Assembly: GCF_011758805.1 (NCBI RefSeq)
Contig: NZ_JAANOW010000005.1
Location: 1-64,000 of the forward strand
DNA length: 64,000 nt
Source of the DNA: Mycolicibacterium fluoranthenivorans
Lineage (GTDB): Bacteria; Actinomycetota; Actinomycetes; Mycobacteriales; Mycobacteriaceae
Direction of reading: 5' to 3'
In this document: piece after piece, positions 19,080-30,526 of the stretch
How positions within the stretch are numbered: position 1 is the stretch's first letter
Layout: each line of letters starts with the position of its first letter
Made by a program: the position numbers and the translations under genes
The notes under the pieces: model-generated
What the model was told of the DNA's origin: nothing
The model's input: only the letters and a program-made list of their open reading frames with translations
The model's database searches: none

Positions 19080-20061
19080 ACTCCCCGGCGATCTCACGGT
19101 GGACGAACTCGGTGAGCGCGTCCCCGGTCAGGCCCATTCCGGTGCCCAAAGAGACCTTCACATAAGCGGTTTCGGCGCGCATCCGGCGGAAGGGAATCAA
19201 CCCCGCGGCGGCGAAGCCGGTCACGGACTCGTAGGCGGCGACATCCGAGGGGACGGGGCCGAGGAAGATCGGCACCCCAGCCGCGCGACAACGCCGCGCG
19301 AATTCCGTGATGTCGGTGGGCCCGGACGGGTCGACGGTGCACGCGGTACCGGAGTGATACGTCTCATGCACCACAGCGTCGAAGCCGGTCGGATCGACCG
19401 CCCGGTAATCGAGTCCGGGATACGGGCGCAGGAACAGCACGCGCGCACCGAATCGGACGGGCCCCACCGGCCAGGGTGGCGGCGCGGGCGACCTGCGTGG
19501 CAACTGGTCCAGATCGGCGATATCGACCTCACCGTCGCTGTGCACGAAATGCCGGATCGGCGTGGACGGCTGTAACCGCGCGCCGGCATGTACCAGCCGG
19601 CGACCGTCGGGATTGCGGAACGTGACGAAGACACCACCACCCGGCACCGCACCTATCACCTCGAGCGCATCGCGGAAATTGCTGTGCCCGTTGGCATCCG
19701 GATGATCGAGGGGTCTGTTGCTGGCGACCACGACCACCGGAACAGTCAGGTGGCACAGTGCGAAGGCCAGCGCGGTGGCCCCGTAGGACAGGGTGTCGGT
19801 TCCATGGGTGATGACCACCCCGGTGTGGTGTGGCCGGATCGCCGCGGTGACCGCGGCCGCCATCGCAGTCCAGTCCGAAGGCCGGGCGTTCTCGCTGAGC
19901 AGCGACAACGGCTCGATCACATCGAAGGCCGACGTGTCGTCGTAGGCCTGGAACAGCAGCCGGGTCTGGCCGGGGGCCAGCCCGATCACGTCACCGGAGC
20001 GCCGTGAACCAATCGTGCCGCCGGTGAAGACGACGAGAACAGCTCCTGTGGCGATGCTCAG
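19069..20061 (-). CDS. L-asparaginase-type amidohydrolase with a probable CTG start
   Basis: Hydrolyses Asn (or Gln) in the type I/II asparaginase family. The second active-site motif [10 protein letters not shown] is clear. The first motif, [10 protein letters not shown] with the nucleophilic Thr, lies upstream of the first GTG (19989) and is in frame and open back to 20139. No ATG, GTG or TTG exists in that stretch. CTG at 20061 forms a CTGA overlap with the ksgA stop, the same geometry as ATGA couplings. This start gives about 330 residues, the family's usual length. Starting at GTG 19989 would delete the nucleophile. The protein is probably cytosolic and coupled to ksgA. Confidence 0.8.
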   Translation of the reverse strand: MSIATGAVLVVFTGGTIGSRRSGDVIGLAPGQTRLLFQAYDDTSAFDVIEPLSLLSENARPSDWTAMAAAVTAAIRPHHTGVVITHGTDTLSYGATALAFALCHLTVPVVVVASNRPLDHPDANGHSNFRDALEVIGAVPGGGVFVTFRNPDGRRLVHAGARLQPSTPIRHFVHSDGEVDIADLDQLPRRSPAPPPWPVGPVRFGARVLFLRPYPGLDYRAVDPTGFDAVVHETYHSGTACTVDPSGPTDITEFARRCRAAGVPIFLGPVPSDVAAYESVTGFAAAGLIPFRRMRAETAYVKVSLGTGMGLTGDALTEFVHREIAGEFTG

Positions 20062-20995
20062 CTGAGCGATGCCTCGGTGTTGTCGACGGAGTCGACGGCC
20101 TCGATGGCTTCCACCGAACGGGCGGTCGGCACCTCGAGCTCACCGGAGCGCTGCAGCAGCCGGACGAAATCGGTGATCGACAGGGTCTCGCCGCGACGGG
20201 CCGGATCGATGCTGGCCGCAAGCAGCCGCTCGGCAGACTCGTTACCGGAGCCCGCCCACTCGGCGAAGGCGTTGCGCGAGGTCTTGCGGCGCTGCGCGAA
20301 GCCGATGTCGATGAGCTGGAAAACCTGCTCGCGGAAACTCTCGTCGGTGGGCCACGGCGACGTCTCGTAGCGGTCGATCCGGACCAGGCCGGAGTACACC
20401 CGCGGGATCGGCCAGAACACCGTCGGCGACACCATGCCGTAGCGGCGCACATTGCCGAAGAACCGGACCTTCGCGCTGGGCACGCCGTAATCCTTGCCAC
20501 CGGGCTCGGCGGCCAGCCGCTCGGCGACCTCGGCCTGCACCATCACCATGACCGTCTTGATGGACGGGAACTCGCACAGCAGGTGGATGAGGGCGGGCAC
20601 CGCGATGTTGTACGGCAGATTGGCCACCAAGGCGGTGGGCTGCTCGTCCAGGTCGTCGGACTTGAGCGTGAGGATGTCGCGGTTCAGCACGGTCAGCCGG
20701 CTGATCTCGCTGTGTGAGTGGTTCGCGATGGTCTTGGGCAGTTGATGTGCCAGCACCGGGTCGATCTCCACCGCGGTGACCCGCGCACCTCGATCGAGGA
20801 GACCCAAGGTCAGCGAGCCGAGGCCGGGCCCCACTTCGAGGACACAGTCCTGGCGGTGGATGCCCGATGCCGACACGATGCGGCGCACCGTGTTCGCGTC
20901 ATGGACGAAGTTCTGTCCGAAGGCTTTGCGTGGTCGGAAGTCGATCTCGCGCGCCAGATGCCTGATCTCGGTACGACCGAGCAGTCGGATCGTCA

Positions 20996-20996
<1 letters not shown>
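20058..20996 (-). CDS. ksgA: 16S rRNA dimethyladenosine transferase
   Basis: Also called rsmA; dimethylates A1518 and A1519 of 16S rRNA during small-subunit assembly. It is 312 residues long. FGQNFVHD precedes the SAM motif [11 protein letters not shown], and the N6-adenine motif NLPYNI follows. The ATG overlaps the rpfB stop (TGATG), so rpfB, ksgA and the asparaginase gene form a coupled operon. Confidence 0.95.
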
Positions 20997-22234
<1,238 letters not shown>

Positions 22235-23071
22235 TCACACGCCCGGCAGCTGGTAGACGCGCCTCGCGGTGGCGGTCGTGACCTCGGCCAGCTCGGTCGC
22301 CGGCCGGTCCAGGATATCGGCCAGCGCGCGCACCGTGTACGGCAGGCAGTACGACTCGTTGGGTGCGCCGCGGAACGGGTGCGGCGTCAGGAACGGCGCA
22401 TCGGTCTCGACCAGCAGCTGACCATCCGGGATGACCCCGGCGGCTTCCCGCAGCGCGTGCGCGTTCCGGAAGCTGACGGTGCCCGACAGGCTCAGTGTCC
22501 AGCCGTTGGCGACGCAGGTTCTGGCCATCTCGACGCCGGAGGAGAAACAGTGGAAGATCACCGTCTCCGGGGCGCCCTCGGCCGCCAGCACGTCGAGCAC
22601 CTCGGCGTCGGCGTCACGGTTGTGGATCATCAGCGGCTTACCGGTCCGTTTGGCCAGATCGATATGCCAGGCGAAGGCTTCCCGCTGCTGGGCCGGATCG
22701 GCGCAGCCCTCGAGCCGGCCCGGCCAGTACATATCCATCCCGGTCTCCCCCACGGCCACCACCCGGGGATCCCGCGCCAGGGCCGCCAGCTCGGTGCGCG
22801 CGGCGTCATCGAGGGCGTCGGCGCGGGTGGGGTGCAGCGCCACCGCGGCGTAGACGCGCTCGTCCCAGCCCGCCGCCTGCGCGGCCCAGCGGGCGGCATC
22901 CAGATCGTCGGCGATGGTGACGACGGCCTGCACACCGACCGCCCCGGCCCTGTCCAGGATCTCGGCGACGTCCGCGGGGGTCTGCGCGCCGCAGGCGTCC
23001 AGATGGGTGTGCGCGTCGATCAGCGGGGCGAGCGGCTCCGGAGCGGGCGGCTTCTGTCTCTTGGAGCTCAC
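22235..23071 (-). CDS. tatD: TatD family metal-dependent hydrolase
   Basis: A 278-residue TIM-barrel DNase/hydrolase. The metal ligands are visible as [29 protein letters not shown] and ETDAPF. It corresponds to Rv1008. TatD enzymes are 3'-5' exonucleases linked to DNA repair; despite the name they are not part of Tat export. It lies 26 bases from the divergent metG. Confidence 0.93.
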   Translation of the reverse strand: MSSKRQKPPAPEPLAPLIDAHTHLDACGAQTPADVAEILDRAGAVGVQAVVTIADDLDAARWAAQAAGWDERVYAAVALHPTRADALDDAARTELAALARDPRVVAVGETGMDMYWPGRLEGCADPAQQREAFAWHIDLAKRTGKPLMIHNRDADAEVLDVLAAEGAPETVIFHCFSSGVEMARTCVANGWTLSLSGTVSFRNAHALREAAGVIPDGQLLVETDAPFLTPHPFRGAPNESYCLPYTVRALADILDRPATELAEVTTATARRVYQLPGV

Positions 23072-23097
23072 GCCGACACTTTAAGGTGGAAACCCTC

Positions 23098-24690
23098 ATG
23101 AGCAACTCGTCTTCCCCCGGCGCGGGGACGCGCACCCCCGGGGATCCCTACTACGTGACCACGGCCATCGCCTACCCGAACGGCGACCCGCATATCGGAC
23201 ACGCCTACGAGTACATCGCCACCGACGCGATCGCCCGGTTCAAGCGTCTCGACGGGTTCGACGTGCGTTACCTCACCGGAACCGACGTGCACGGCCTGAA
23301 GATGGCCGAGACGGCCGCCAAACTGGGCATCACCGCCGCGGAGCTGGCCAACCGCAACTCCGACGTGTTCGAACGGATGCAGGACCGGCTCGGCGCCTCC
23401 TACGACCGGTTCATCCGGACCTCCGATGCCGACCACTACGACGCGTCCAAGGAGATCTGGCGCGCGATGAACGAAGCCGGCGATATCTACCTGGGTAGTT
23501 ATCAGGGCTGGTATTCGGTGCGCGACGAGCGTTTCTTCACCGAGGACGAAACCGAGGAACGCGACGGCTCGCGGTTCGCGACCGAGACCGGCACCGAGGT
23601 GACCTGGACCGAGGAACAGACCTACTTCTTCAGACTGTCCGCCTACGCCGACCGGCTGCTGGCCCATTACGCCGCCCATCCCGAGTTCATCGGACCGGAT
23701 GTGCGCCGCAACGAGGTGGTCAGCTTCGTCTCCGGCGGGCTGCGCGACCTGTCCATCTCGCGCACCACCTTCGACTGGGGTGTGCCCGTCCCGGACCACC
23801 CCGACCACGTGATGTACGTGTGGGTGGACGCCTTGACCAACTATCTGACCGGGGTCGGTTTCCCGGACACCTCCTCGGAGGACTTTCAGAAGTACTGGCC
23901 GGCGAACCTGCACATGATCGGCAAGGACATCATCAGGTTCCACACGGTGTACTGGCCCGCCTTCCTGATGTCGGCCGGTATCGAGTTGCCGCGACGGGTT
24001 TTCGCGCACGGCTTCATCAACGTCAAGGGCGAGAAGATGAGCAAGTCGCTGGGCAACGTGGTCGACCCGCTGGTGCTCGTCGACGAGTTCGGCGTGGACC
24101 AGGTGCGCTACTTCTTCCTGCGCGAGGTGCCCTTCGGTCAGGACGGCAGCTACAGCGAGGAGGCCATCATCGGCCGAATCAACGCCGATCTGGCCAATGA
24201 GCTGGGAAACCTGGCACAACGGTCGCTGTCGATGGTCAACAAGAACCTCGACGGCGTGGTGCCGACGCCCGGTCCGTTCACCGCGGAGGACACCGAACTG
24301 CTCACCGCCGCCGACGGGTTGCTGGAGCGCGTCCGCGGCCATTACGACGAGCAGGCCATGCACCTGGCCCTGGACGCCATCTGGTCGGTGCTGGCCGCGG
24401 CCAACAAGTACTTCTCTGCGCAGGAGCCGTGGGTACTGCGCAAGGTCGGAACCCCCGAGGCTGAGGAACGGTTCGGCACGGTGCTGTACACGACGCTGGA
24501 GACCGTGCGCATCGCCACGCTGCTGAGCCAGCCGGTGATGCCCGGGTCGACGGCCAAGCTGCTCGACCTGCTCGGGCAGTCGGCGGCGCAGCGTGATTTC
24601 GCGGCCATCGGGACCCGGTTGGCGCCGGGGACGGCCCTGCCCAAACCCGAAGGCGTGTTCCCGCGGTACCAGGTCGCCGAGCCGGAGTGA
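23098..24690 (+). CDS. metG: Methionyl-tRNA synthetase
   Basis: Charges tRNA-Met in the cytoplasm. It is a 530-residue class I synthetase. HIGHAYEY near residue 37 is the HIGH motif and KMSKSLGN near residue 310 is KMSKS. The C-terminal dimerisation domain is absent, as in the short form of mycobacterial MetS (Rv1007c). ATG 23098 is preferred over GTG 23086. Confidence 0.95.
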   Translation: MSNSSSPGAGTRTPGDPYYVTTAIAYPNGDPHIGHAYEYIATDAIARFKRLDGFDVRYLTGTDVHGLKMAETAAKLGITAAELANRNSDVFERMQDRLGASYDRFIRTSDADHYDASKEIWRAMNEAGDIYLGSYQGWYSVRDERFFTEDETEERDGSRFATETGTEVTWTEEQTYFFRLSAYADRLLAHYAAHPEFIGPDVRRNEVVSFVSGGLRDLSISRTTFDWGVPVPDHPDHVMYVWVDALTNYLTGVGFPDTSSEDFQKYWPANLHMIGKDIIRFHTVYWPAFLMSAGIELPRRVFAHGFINVKGEKMSKSLGNVVDPLVLVDEFGVDQVRYFFLREVPFGQDGSYSEEAIIGRINADLANELGNLAQRSLSMVNKNLDGVVPTPGPFTAEDTELLTAADGLLERVRGHYDEQAMHLALDAIWSVLAAANKYFSAQEPWVLRKVGTPEAEERFGTVLYTTLETVRIATLLSQPVMPGSTAKLLDLLGQSAAQRDFAAIGTRLAPGTALPKPEGVFPRYQVAEPE

Positions 24691-24704
24691 TCTGGGTCAC
24701 CGCC

Positions 24705-24731
24705 TGTCACACTTTCGGGATGGGCGGTGTC
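24705..24731 (+). promoter_or_regulatory. ECF41-type promoter
   Basis: TGTCACA at 24705-24711, then exactly 16 bases, then TGTC at 24728-24731. The published ECF41 target is TGTCACA-N16-CGTC. It stands directly before the two-gene unit encoding the ECF41 sigma factor. The expected start of transcription falls at or next to the ATG at 24740, so the mRNA is probably leaderless. Confidence 0.75.
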
Positions 24732-24739
24732 TTGAGGGC

Positions 24740-25906
24740 ATGACTGAGAACAACGCAACCCAGAAAGTGATCGTCCTCGGCGGCGGCTACGCAGGCGTGC
24801 TGGCCGCCAACCACCTTTTGCAACGGCCCGGTGTGAAGGTCACGCTGGTCAACGCCCGGCCCGAGTTCGTCGAACGTATCCGGCTGCACCAGCTGGTCGC
24901 GGGGACCCACGACGCCACCGCCGACTACGACGAGTTGCTCTCCGACAAGGTGACTCTGGTGGTCGACACGGCCGAACGCATCGACACCGCGGCACGCCGC
25001 GTCGAGCTGGCTTCGGGGAACGCCCTCGACTACGACTACCTGATCTACGCCGTCGGCAGCACCAGCGCCGGTGCACCCGAATTCGCTTATGCACTCAGCG
25101 AACTCGAAGATGCGCAGCGCCTGCGCGCCCGTCTGCAGGACGTCCCGATGTCGGCGCCGATCGTGGTGGTGGGCGGCGGCCTGACCGGTATCGAAGCGGC
25201 GTCGGAATTCGCCGAGGCCGGCCGGACGACGACGCTTGTGGCGGGCCCGGCGCTGGGACCCTCACTGGGCGCCCAGGCGCGCAGATCCGCGGCCAAGCAG
25301 CTGGCCAAGCTGGGTGTCACCGTCATCGTGGGCCCGACGGTCGCCGCGGTGCACGCCGACCACGTCGAGTTGTCCGACGGTCGCCTGCTGCGCAGCGCCA
25401 CCACGGTCTGGACTGTCGGCTTCGGGGTGTCCGGCCTCGCCGCCCGCAGCGGCCTTCGCACGGACGACCTGGGCCGGCTGCTCACCGACGAGACCTTGGT
25501 GAGCATCGACGACGACCGCGTCGTCGGCGCCGGTGACGCGGTGGCGCCGTCGGGGTCGCCGTTGCGGATGAGCTGCCAGGCCGCGATGCCACTGGCCGCG
25601 CAGGCTGCGCGCACCGTGCTGGCCCGCATCGACGGCGGTGCCCCGCAGGCGATCAACCAGGCTTTCGCCGGACAGTGCGTCAGCATCGGACGGTCCTACG
25701 GCACCATCCAGATCTCACGCCCGGATGACAGTCCGCGCCGCGCCTACGTTGGTGGCCGTATCGCCGCGTCGATCAAGGAGATGGTGTGCAAGGGCACGCT
25801 GTGGCAGCTGCGTCGCGAGGCGGCCAAACCGGGATCCTATTTCCTGATCAAGGGCGGTAAGCGGGCCGAGCGGCTGGCAGCGCTCCTGGAGCACGACCCG
25901 GCATGA
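24740..25906 (+). CDS. FAD-dependent NDH-2-like oxidoreductase (ECF41 partner)
   Basis: A 388-residue two-dinucleotide-binding-domain flavoprotein. FAD binding is at VLGGGYAGVLAA, NAD(P)H binding at VVVGGGLTGIEAA, and the second FAD motif at VVGAGDAV. The family is NADH dehydrogenase-2-like. It overlaps the sigma-factor gene by four bases (ATGA). ECF41 sigma factors are typically encoded beside an oxidoreductase, epimerase or carboxymuconolactone decarboxylase and control it, so this is probably the main target. No C-terminal membrane helix is obvious. Confidence 0.9.
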   Translation: MTENNATQKVIVLGGGYAGVLAANHLLQRPGVKVTLVNARPEFVERIRLHQLVAGTHDATADYDELLSDKVTLVVDTAERIDTAARRVELASGNALDYDYLIYAVGSTSAGAPEFAYALSELEDAQRLRARLQDVPMSAPIVVVGGGLTGIEAASEFAEAGRTTTLVAGPALGPSLGAQARRSAAKQLAKLGVTVIVGPTVAAVHADHVELSDGRLLRSATTVWTVGFGVSGLAARSGLRTDDLGRLLTDETLVSIDDDRVVGAGDAVAPSGSPLRMSCQAAMPLAAQAARTVLARIDGGAPQAINQAFAGQCVSIGRSYGTIQISRPDDSPRRAYVGGRIAASIKEMVCKGTLWQLRREAAKPGSYFLIKGGKRAERLAALLEHDPA

Positions 25907-26787
25907 ACGAGCACGCCGAGCGGTTCACCGCACTGCGACCGCTGCTGTTCACCATCGCCTACGAAATCCTGGGTTCGGCAACCGAATCCGACGATGTGCT
26001 GCAGGAGAGTTACCTGCGCTGGGCCGAGGTGGACCTGGATGCGGTCGTCGACACCAAGGCTTATCTGGCCCAGTTGGTGACCCGGCAGGCGCTCAACGCG
26101 TTACGCGCCACGGCCCGCCGCCGCGAGGAGTACGTCGGGCCGTGGCTGCCGGAACCCGTTCTGGTCGAGGATGCTTCGGCCGACGTGGTGCTGGCCGAGT
26201 CGGTGTCGATGGCGATGATGGTGGTGCTGGAGACGCTCACACCTGACGAGCGCGCGATCTTCGTGTTGCGCGAGGTGTTCGGCTTCAGCCACGACGAGAT
26301 CGCCGCGGCGGTGGGCCGGTCGCCGGCCGCGGTGCGCCAGATGGCGCACCGCGCAAGGGAACACGTGCAGGCCCGACGCAAGCGGTTCGACCATGTCGAT
26401 GCCGCGGTCGGCGAACAGATCACCGCGCAGTTCTTCGCCACCGCCGCCACCGGCGATGTGGCCGCGCTCGTCGAGATGCTGGCACCCGATGTGGTGTGGA
26501 CGGCCGACAGCGCGGGCAAGGTCAGCGCGGCACGGCGGCCGGTGATCGGTGCGGACAAGGTGGCCAGGCTGGTGCTCGGCCTGATGCGCGGGGCCGGCGA
26601 ACGGCCTGACGCGCGGATCGACCTCGCGGTGTACAACAACGCACCCGCCCTGGTCCTGTACCTGGGCGAGAACCTCGAAGGGGTGATCACCGTGGAGATC
26701 ACCGACGGCAGGATCAGCCATTTCTACGCGATGCGCAATCCGGACAAGCTCTCCTCGATCATGGTCCCGCGCGCGATCAGCCGATAG
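25903..26787 (+). CDS. ECF41 (SigJ-like) sigma factor
   Basis: A 294-residue sigma factor. Region 2 is about residues 9-75 and region 4 (SHDEIAAAVGRSPAAVRQ) about 110-165. A fused SnoaL-like C-terminal domain (about 170-285) carries the family's NPDKL motif and a degenerate form of its DGGGK motif (DSAGK). In ECF41 factors this domain, not a separate anti-sigma factor, controls activity. It is autoregulated through the promoter at 24705. Confidence 0.93.
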   Translation: MNEHAERFTALRPLLFTIAYEILGSATESDDVLQESYLRWAEVDLDAVVDTKAYLAQLVTRQALNALRATARRREEYVGPWLPEPVLVEDASADVVLAESVSMAMMVVLETLTPDERAIFVLREVFGFSHDEIAAAVGRSPAAVRQMAHRAREHVQARRKRFDHVDAAVGEQITAQFFATAATGDVAALVEMLAPDVVWTADSAGKVSAARRPVIGADKVARLVLGLMRGAGERPDARIDLAVYNNAPALVLYLGENLEGVITVEITDGRISHFYAMRNPDKLSSIMVPRAISR

Positions 26788-26806
26788 CTTCTGACAGGCT
26801 AGGCCG

Positions 26807-28045
26807 GTGCGAATCGACCGGCTCGGCCCCCTGGGTGACGCCCCCGGGGTGCTGCGCGCCGTCGCCGATGCGGGCCGCAGCCGCGGCCTGCCCCCGCCCG
26901 CGGCGCTGATCGGCGACTGGTTCGGGTCGCGCGCGGTCATCGCGCCCAGTGTGGCGGCCGAACCGTGCGCGCGGGTGTTCGACGTGCCCCTCACCGCAAG
27001 ATCGGTCGGGACGGACACCTTCGTCGGCGGAGGCTGGTTCGGCTACCTTTCCTATCCCGACGGCAGCCCGCGTCTCCCCGCGGCCGCCGGAGGCTGGTCG
27101 GACTGCGTACTGCGCCAGGACCGCGACGGCCTCTGGTGGTACGAAAGCCTTTCCGGCACTGCACCTCCCGACTGGTTGACCGGTATCGCCGGCACGCCGG
27201 CGCGACCCTATGCCATCGATTGGCGGGCTCCGGACCGCAAGGCGCACCAGGCCGGGGTGCTGGCCTGCCTCGAGGCGATCGCGGCGGGTGAGATCTACCA
27301 GGCCTGCGTCTGCACCCAGTACACCGGCCGTATCGACGGTGACCCGCTGGATTTCTTCGTCGACGCCGTCACCCGTACCGCGCCGGCCCGCGCCGCCTTC
27401 GTGGCCGGGGAATGGGGTGCGGTGGCCTCGCTGTCCCCCGAGCTGTTCCTGTGCCGCCACGGCGAGCAGGTGACCTCCAGCCCCATCAAAGGGACGCTGC
27501 CCCTTGATGAATCGCCGGTGGCGCTGCGCGCCTCGGTGAAAGACGTCGCCGAGAACATCATGATCGTCGACCTGGTGCGCAACGATCTGGGCCGCCTTGC
27601 CGTCACCGGCTCGGTGACCGTCCCCGAGCTGCTGCGGGTTCGCCCGGCTCCGGGGGTCTGGCATCTGGTGTCGACGGTGACGGCCCGGATTCCGGTCGAA
27701 GTGTCGACGCCGGCGGTACTCGAGGCGAGCTTCCCGCCCGCGTCGGTAACCGGCACACCCAAGGGCCGGGCCCGCGAGCTGCTCCTGCAGTGGGAGCCGG
27801 ACCGACGTGGAATCTACTGCGGGACAGTGGGTTTGGCGTCACCATCGGCGGGGGCTGAACTGAATGTGGCAATCCGGACGGTGGAGTTCGATGCGCGGGG
27901 CAACGCGGTCCTCGGTGTCGGCGGAGGGATCACCGCGGACTCCGACCCGGACGCCGAGTGGGCGGAATGCCTGCACAAGGCGGCCGCGATCGTCGGGGTG
28001 GCCGGCCACGTCGGAGTGGCCTCGGCCGGCCCGGTGCCGACGTAG
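26807..28045 (+). CDS. pabB: Aminodeoxychorismate synthase component I
   Basis: Makes 4-amino-4-deoxychorismate for folate synthesis. It is about 412 residues long and starts at GTG 26807. It shows chorismate-binding motifs: EIYQACVC, SSPIKGT, NIMIVDLVRNDLG, FPPASVTGTPK and IRTVEF. It corresponds to Rv1005c. No glutaminase partner (pabA) is adjacent. Confidence 0.92.
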   Translation: MRIDRLGPLGDAPGVLRAVADAGRSRGLPPPAALIGDWFGSRAVIAPSVAAEPCARVFDVPLTARSVGTDTFVGGGWFGYLSYPDGSPRLPAAAGGWSDCVLRQDRDGLWWYESLSGTAPPDWLTGIAGTPARPYAIDWRAPDRKAHQAGVLACLEAIAAGEIYQACVCTQYTGRIDGDPLDFFVDAVTRTAPARAAFVAGEWGAVASLSPELFLCRHGEQVTSSPIKGTLPLDESPVALRASVKDVAENIMIVDLVRNDLGRLAVTGSVTVPELLRVRPAPGVWHLVSTVTARIPVEVSTPAVLEASFPPASVTGTPKGRARELLLQWEPDRRGIYCGTVGLASPSAGAELNVAIRTVEFDARGNAVLGVGGGITADSDPDAEWAECLHKAAAIVGVAGHVGVASAGPVPT

Positions 28046-28074
28046 CGGTCGATCAGATGGGCCCGCCCATCGTG

Positions 28075-28956
28075 TCAGCTGCGCGCCTTCAACACCGCGT
28101 CGTACAGCTCACGCCGCGACGGCGCACCGGGATGCGCGGCGATCACCTCGGCACAGGCATCCTTGGCGCGCGCACCGTCGTCCACCAGCTCCAGTACCAG
28201 CGCGACCAGGGAACCCAGGTCGGCCTTGGGCACCGCGCCCGCCAGCACCACGGTGATCTCGCCGAGCACACCGTCAGCGGCCCAGTCGGCCAACTCGCCC
28301 AGCGTGCCCCGCTTGATCTCCTCGTGGGTCTTGGTGAGCTCCCGGCACACCACCGCGCGCCGGTCCGCGCCCAGGGTGTCCACCGCGTCGCGCAGGGTGT
28401 CGGCCAGCCGGCGCGGCGACTCGAAGAACACCGCGGTGCGCTGTTCGGCGGCCAGGGTGCCCAGCCAGGTGCGCCGCGCGACCTGTTTGCGCGGCGCGAA
28501 CCCCTCGAAACAGAACTTGTCCGCGCCCAGCCCGGACACCGCCAGCGCGGTGGTCACCGCCGACGGACCGGGCAGACAACTGACCGCCAACCCCGCCTCG
28601 ATGCAGGCCGTCACCAGCCGGTAGCCCGGATCGTTGATCAGCGGCATTCCCGCGTCGCTGATCAGGACCACCGTGGCGCCGCCGCGGATCTCCTCCAGCA
28701 GGGCGGGCACCCGCGCCGACTCGTTCTGGTCGAACACGCTCAGCCAGCGTCCCGCGGGCGTCACGCCCAGCGCCGCAGCGAGGGTGCGGGCGCGCCGGGT
28801 GTCCTCGGCGGCGATCACGTCGGCGCCGGCCAGTGCCTCGACGAGGCGGGCGGACGCATCTGCGGGCTGTCCGAGCGGCGTGGCCGCCAGCAACAGTCGG
28901 CCAGAGCCGGGGTTTGACACTCCGGCGGGCTGGAGCGGAGCGACCCAGGGTTCCAC
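28075..28956 (-). CDS. rsmI: 16S rRNA 2'-O-ribose C1402 methyltransferase
   Basis: A 293-residue tetrapyrrole-methylase-fold enzyme. ATPLGQPAD at the N-terminus, AEDTRRA and SDAGMPLINDPG are the RsmI hallmarks. It uses SAM to methylate C1402 in the decoding centre. It is convergent with pabB and divergent from pmt with 26 bases between starts, as in Rv1003-Rv1002c. Confidence 0.94.
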   Translation of the reverse strand: MEPWVAPLQPAGVSNPGSGRLLLAATPLGQPADASARLVEALAGADVIAAEDTRRARTLAAALGVTPAGRWLSVFDQNESARVPALLEEIRGGATVVLISDAGMPLINDPGYRLVTACIEAGLAVSCLPGPSAVTTALAVSGLGADKFCFEGFAPRKQVARRTWLGTLAAEQRTAVFFESPRRLADTLRDAVDTLGADRRAVVCRELTKTHEEIKRGTLGELADWAADGVLGEITVVLAGAVPKADLGSLVALVLELVDDGARAKDACAEVIAAHPGAPSRRELYDAVLKARS

Positions 28957-28982
28957 AACTGCACAGCTTACGATCGTCGGTG

Positions 28983-30521
28983 ATGACCGCTCCTCATACC
29001 GTGCAGCCGGAGCGCGCCGTACCCGTGATCAGCCCCGGCCCGCTCGTACCCGTGCCGGACTTCGGGCCGCTGGATCGCCTTCAGGGCTGGGTGATGACCC
29101 TCATCATCGGCGCCCTGGCCGCGCTGACCCGCTTCCTGAATCTCGGCTCGCCGACCGACGCCGGCACCCCGATCTTCGACGAGAAGCACTACGCGCCGCA
29201 GGCCTGGCAGATGCTGGGCAACCACGGCGTCGAGGACAACCCCGGCTACGGCCTGGTGGTGCACCCGCCGGTGGCCAAGCAGCTGATGGCGATCGGCGAG
29301 TGGATCTTCGGCTACAACGGGCTGGGCTGGCGGTTCTCCGGTGCGGTGTGCGGCGTCATCATCGTCGTGCTGACGGCGCGGATCGTGCGCCGGATCACCC
29401 GGTCGACCCTGGTCGGTGGGATCGCCGGCCTGCTGTTGATCGCCGACGGCGTCAGCTTCGTCTCGGCGCGCACCGCACTGCTGGACGTGTTCCTGGTGAT
29501 GTGGGTGGTGGCGGCATTCGGCGCGCTGATCGTCGACCGCGACGAGGTGCGGTCCCGGATGCACGTGGCGCTGATGGAGGGCCGGATCGCGGAGACCCCG
29601 TGGGGTCCGCGCCTGGGCGTGCGCTGGTGGCGGTTCGGCGCCGGCGTGCTGCTGGGACTGGCCTGCGCGACGAAGTGGTCGGGCCTGTATTTCATCGTCT
29701 TCTTCGGGTTGATGACGCTGGCGTTCGACGTCATCGCCCGCCGCCAGTACCGCGTGCCGCGGCCGTGGCTGGGCACCCTGCGCCGCGACGTGGGTCCGTC
29801 GATCTACGTGTTCTGGATCATCCCGTTCCTGGTGTACCTGGGCAGCTACGCGCCGTGGTTCGCCTCCGAGACCGCGGTGGACCGCCATGAAGAAGGCCGC
29901 TCGATCGGCCTGGACAGCTGGATGCCGGATGCGCTGCGGTCGCTGTGGCACTACACCTATCAGGCGTATCACTTCCATTCCGGGCTGACCAATGCCGCGG
30001 GCAACCACCACCCGTGGGAATCGAAACCGTGGACGTGGCCGATGTCGCTGCGCCCGGTGTTGTACGCGATCGATCAGCAGAACGTGCCAGGCTGCGGCGC
30101 ACAGTCCTGTGTCAAGGCCGTCATGCTGGTGGGCACCCCGGCGATGTGGTTCGTCGCCGTCCCGGTCCTGGTGTGGGCGATCTGGCGGGCGTTCGTGCGC
30201 CGCGACTGGCGCTACGCGGTGGTGCTCGTCGGCTACGGCGCGGGCTTCCTGCCGTGGTTCGCCGATATCGACCGGCAGATGTACTTCTTCTACGCGACCA
30301 CCATGGCGCCGTTCCTGATCATGGCGATCGCGCTGATCCTCGGCGACGTGCTGTACCAACCCGGGCAGAATGCCGAACGCCGGACGCTGGGCCTGATCGC
30401 GGTGAGTTGTTATGTGGCGCTGGTGATCACGAACTTCGCCTGGATGTACCCGATTCTCACCGGGCTGCCGATCTCTCCGTCGACGTGGAACATGCAGATC
30501 TGGTTGCCCAGCTGGCGGTAG
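28983..30521 (+). CDS. pmt: Protein O-mannosyltransferase (GT39)
   Basis: A 512-residue polytopic membrane protein. The first large loop holds the catalytic acidic pair in FDEKHYAPQAW. About eleven hydrophobic segments follow, with WESKPWTWPM and a long extracytoplasmic loop in the middle. It transfers mannose from polyprenyl phosphate to secreted proteins during Sec export (Rv1002c). The Ser/Thr-rich linkers of the exported proteins in this window are plausible substrates, by inference. ATG 28983 is chosen. Confidence 0.93.
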   Translation: MTAPHTVQPERAVPVISPGPLVPVPDFGPLDRLQGWVMTLIIGALAALTRFLNLGSPTDAGTPIFDEKHYAPQAWQMLGNHGVEDNPGYGLVVHPPVAKQLMAIGEWIFGYNGLGWRFSGAVCGVIIVVLTARIVRRITRSTLVGGIAGLLLIADGVSFVSARTALLDVFLVMWVVAAFGALIVDRDEVRSRMHVALMEGRIAETPWGPRLGVRWWRFGAGVLLGLACATKWSGLYFIVFFGLMTLAFDVIARRQYRVPRPWLGTLRRDVGPSIYVFWIIPFLVYLGSYAPWFASETAVDRHEEGRSIGLDSWMPDALRSLWHYTYQAYHFHSGLTNAAGNHHPWESKPWTWPMSLRPVLYAIDQQNVPGCGAQSCVKAVMLVGTPAMWFVAVPVLVWAIWRAFVRRDWRYAVVLVGYGAGFLPWFADIDRQMYFFYATTMAPFLIMAIALILGDVLYQPGQNAERRTLGLIAVSCYVALVITNFAWMYPILTGLPISPSTWNMQIWLPSWR

Positions 30522-30526
30522 TTCCG

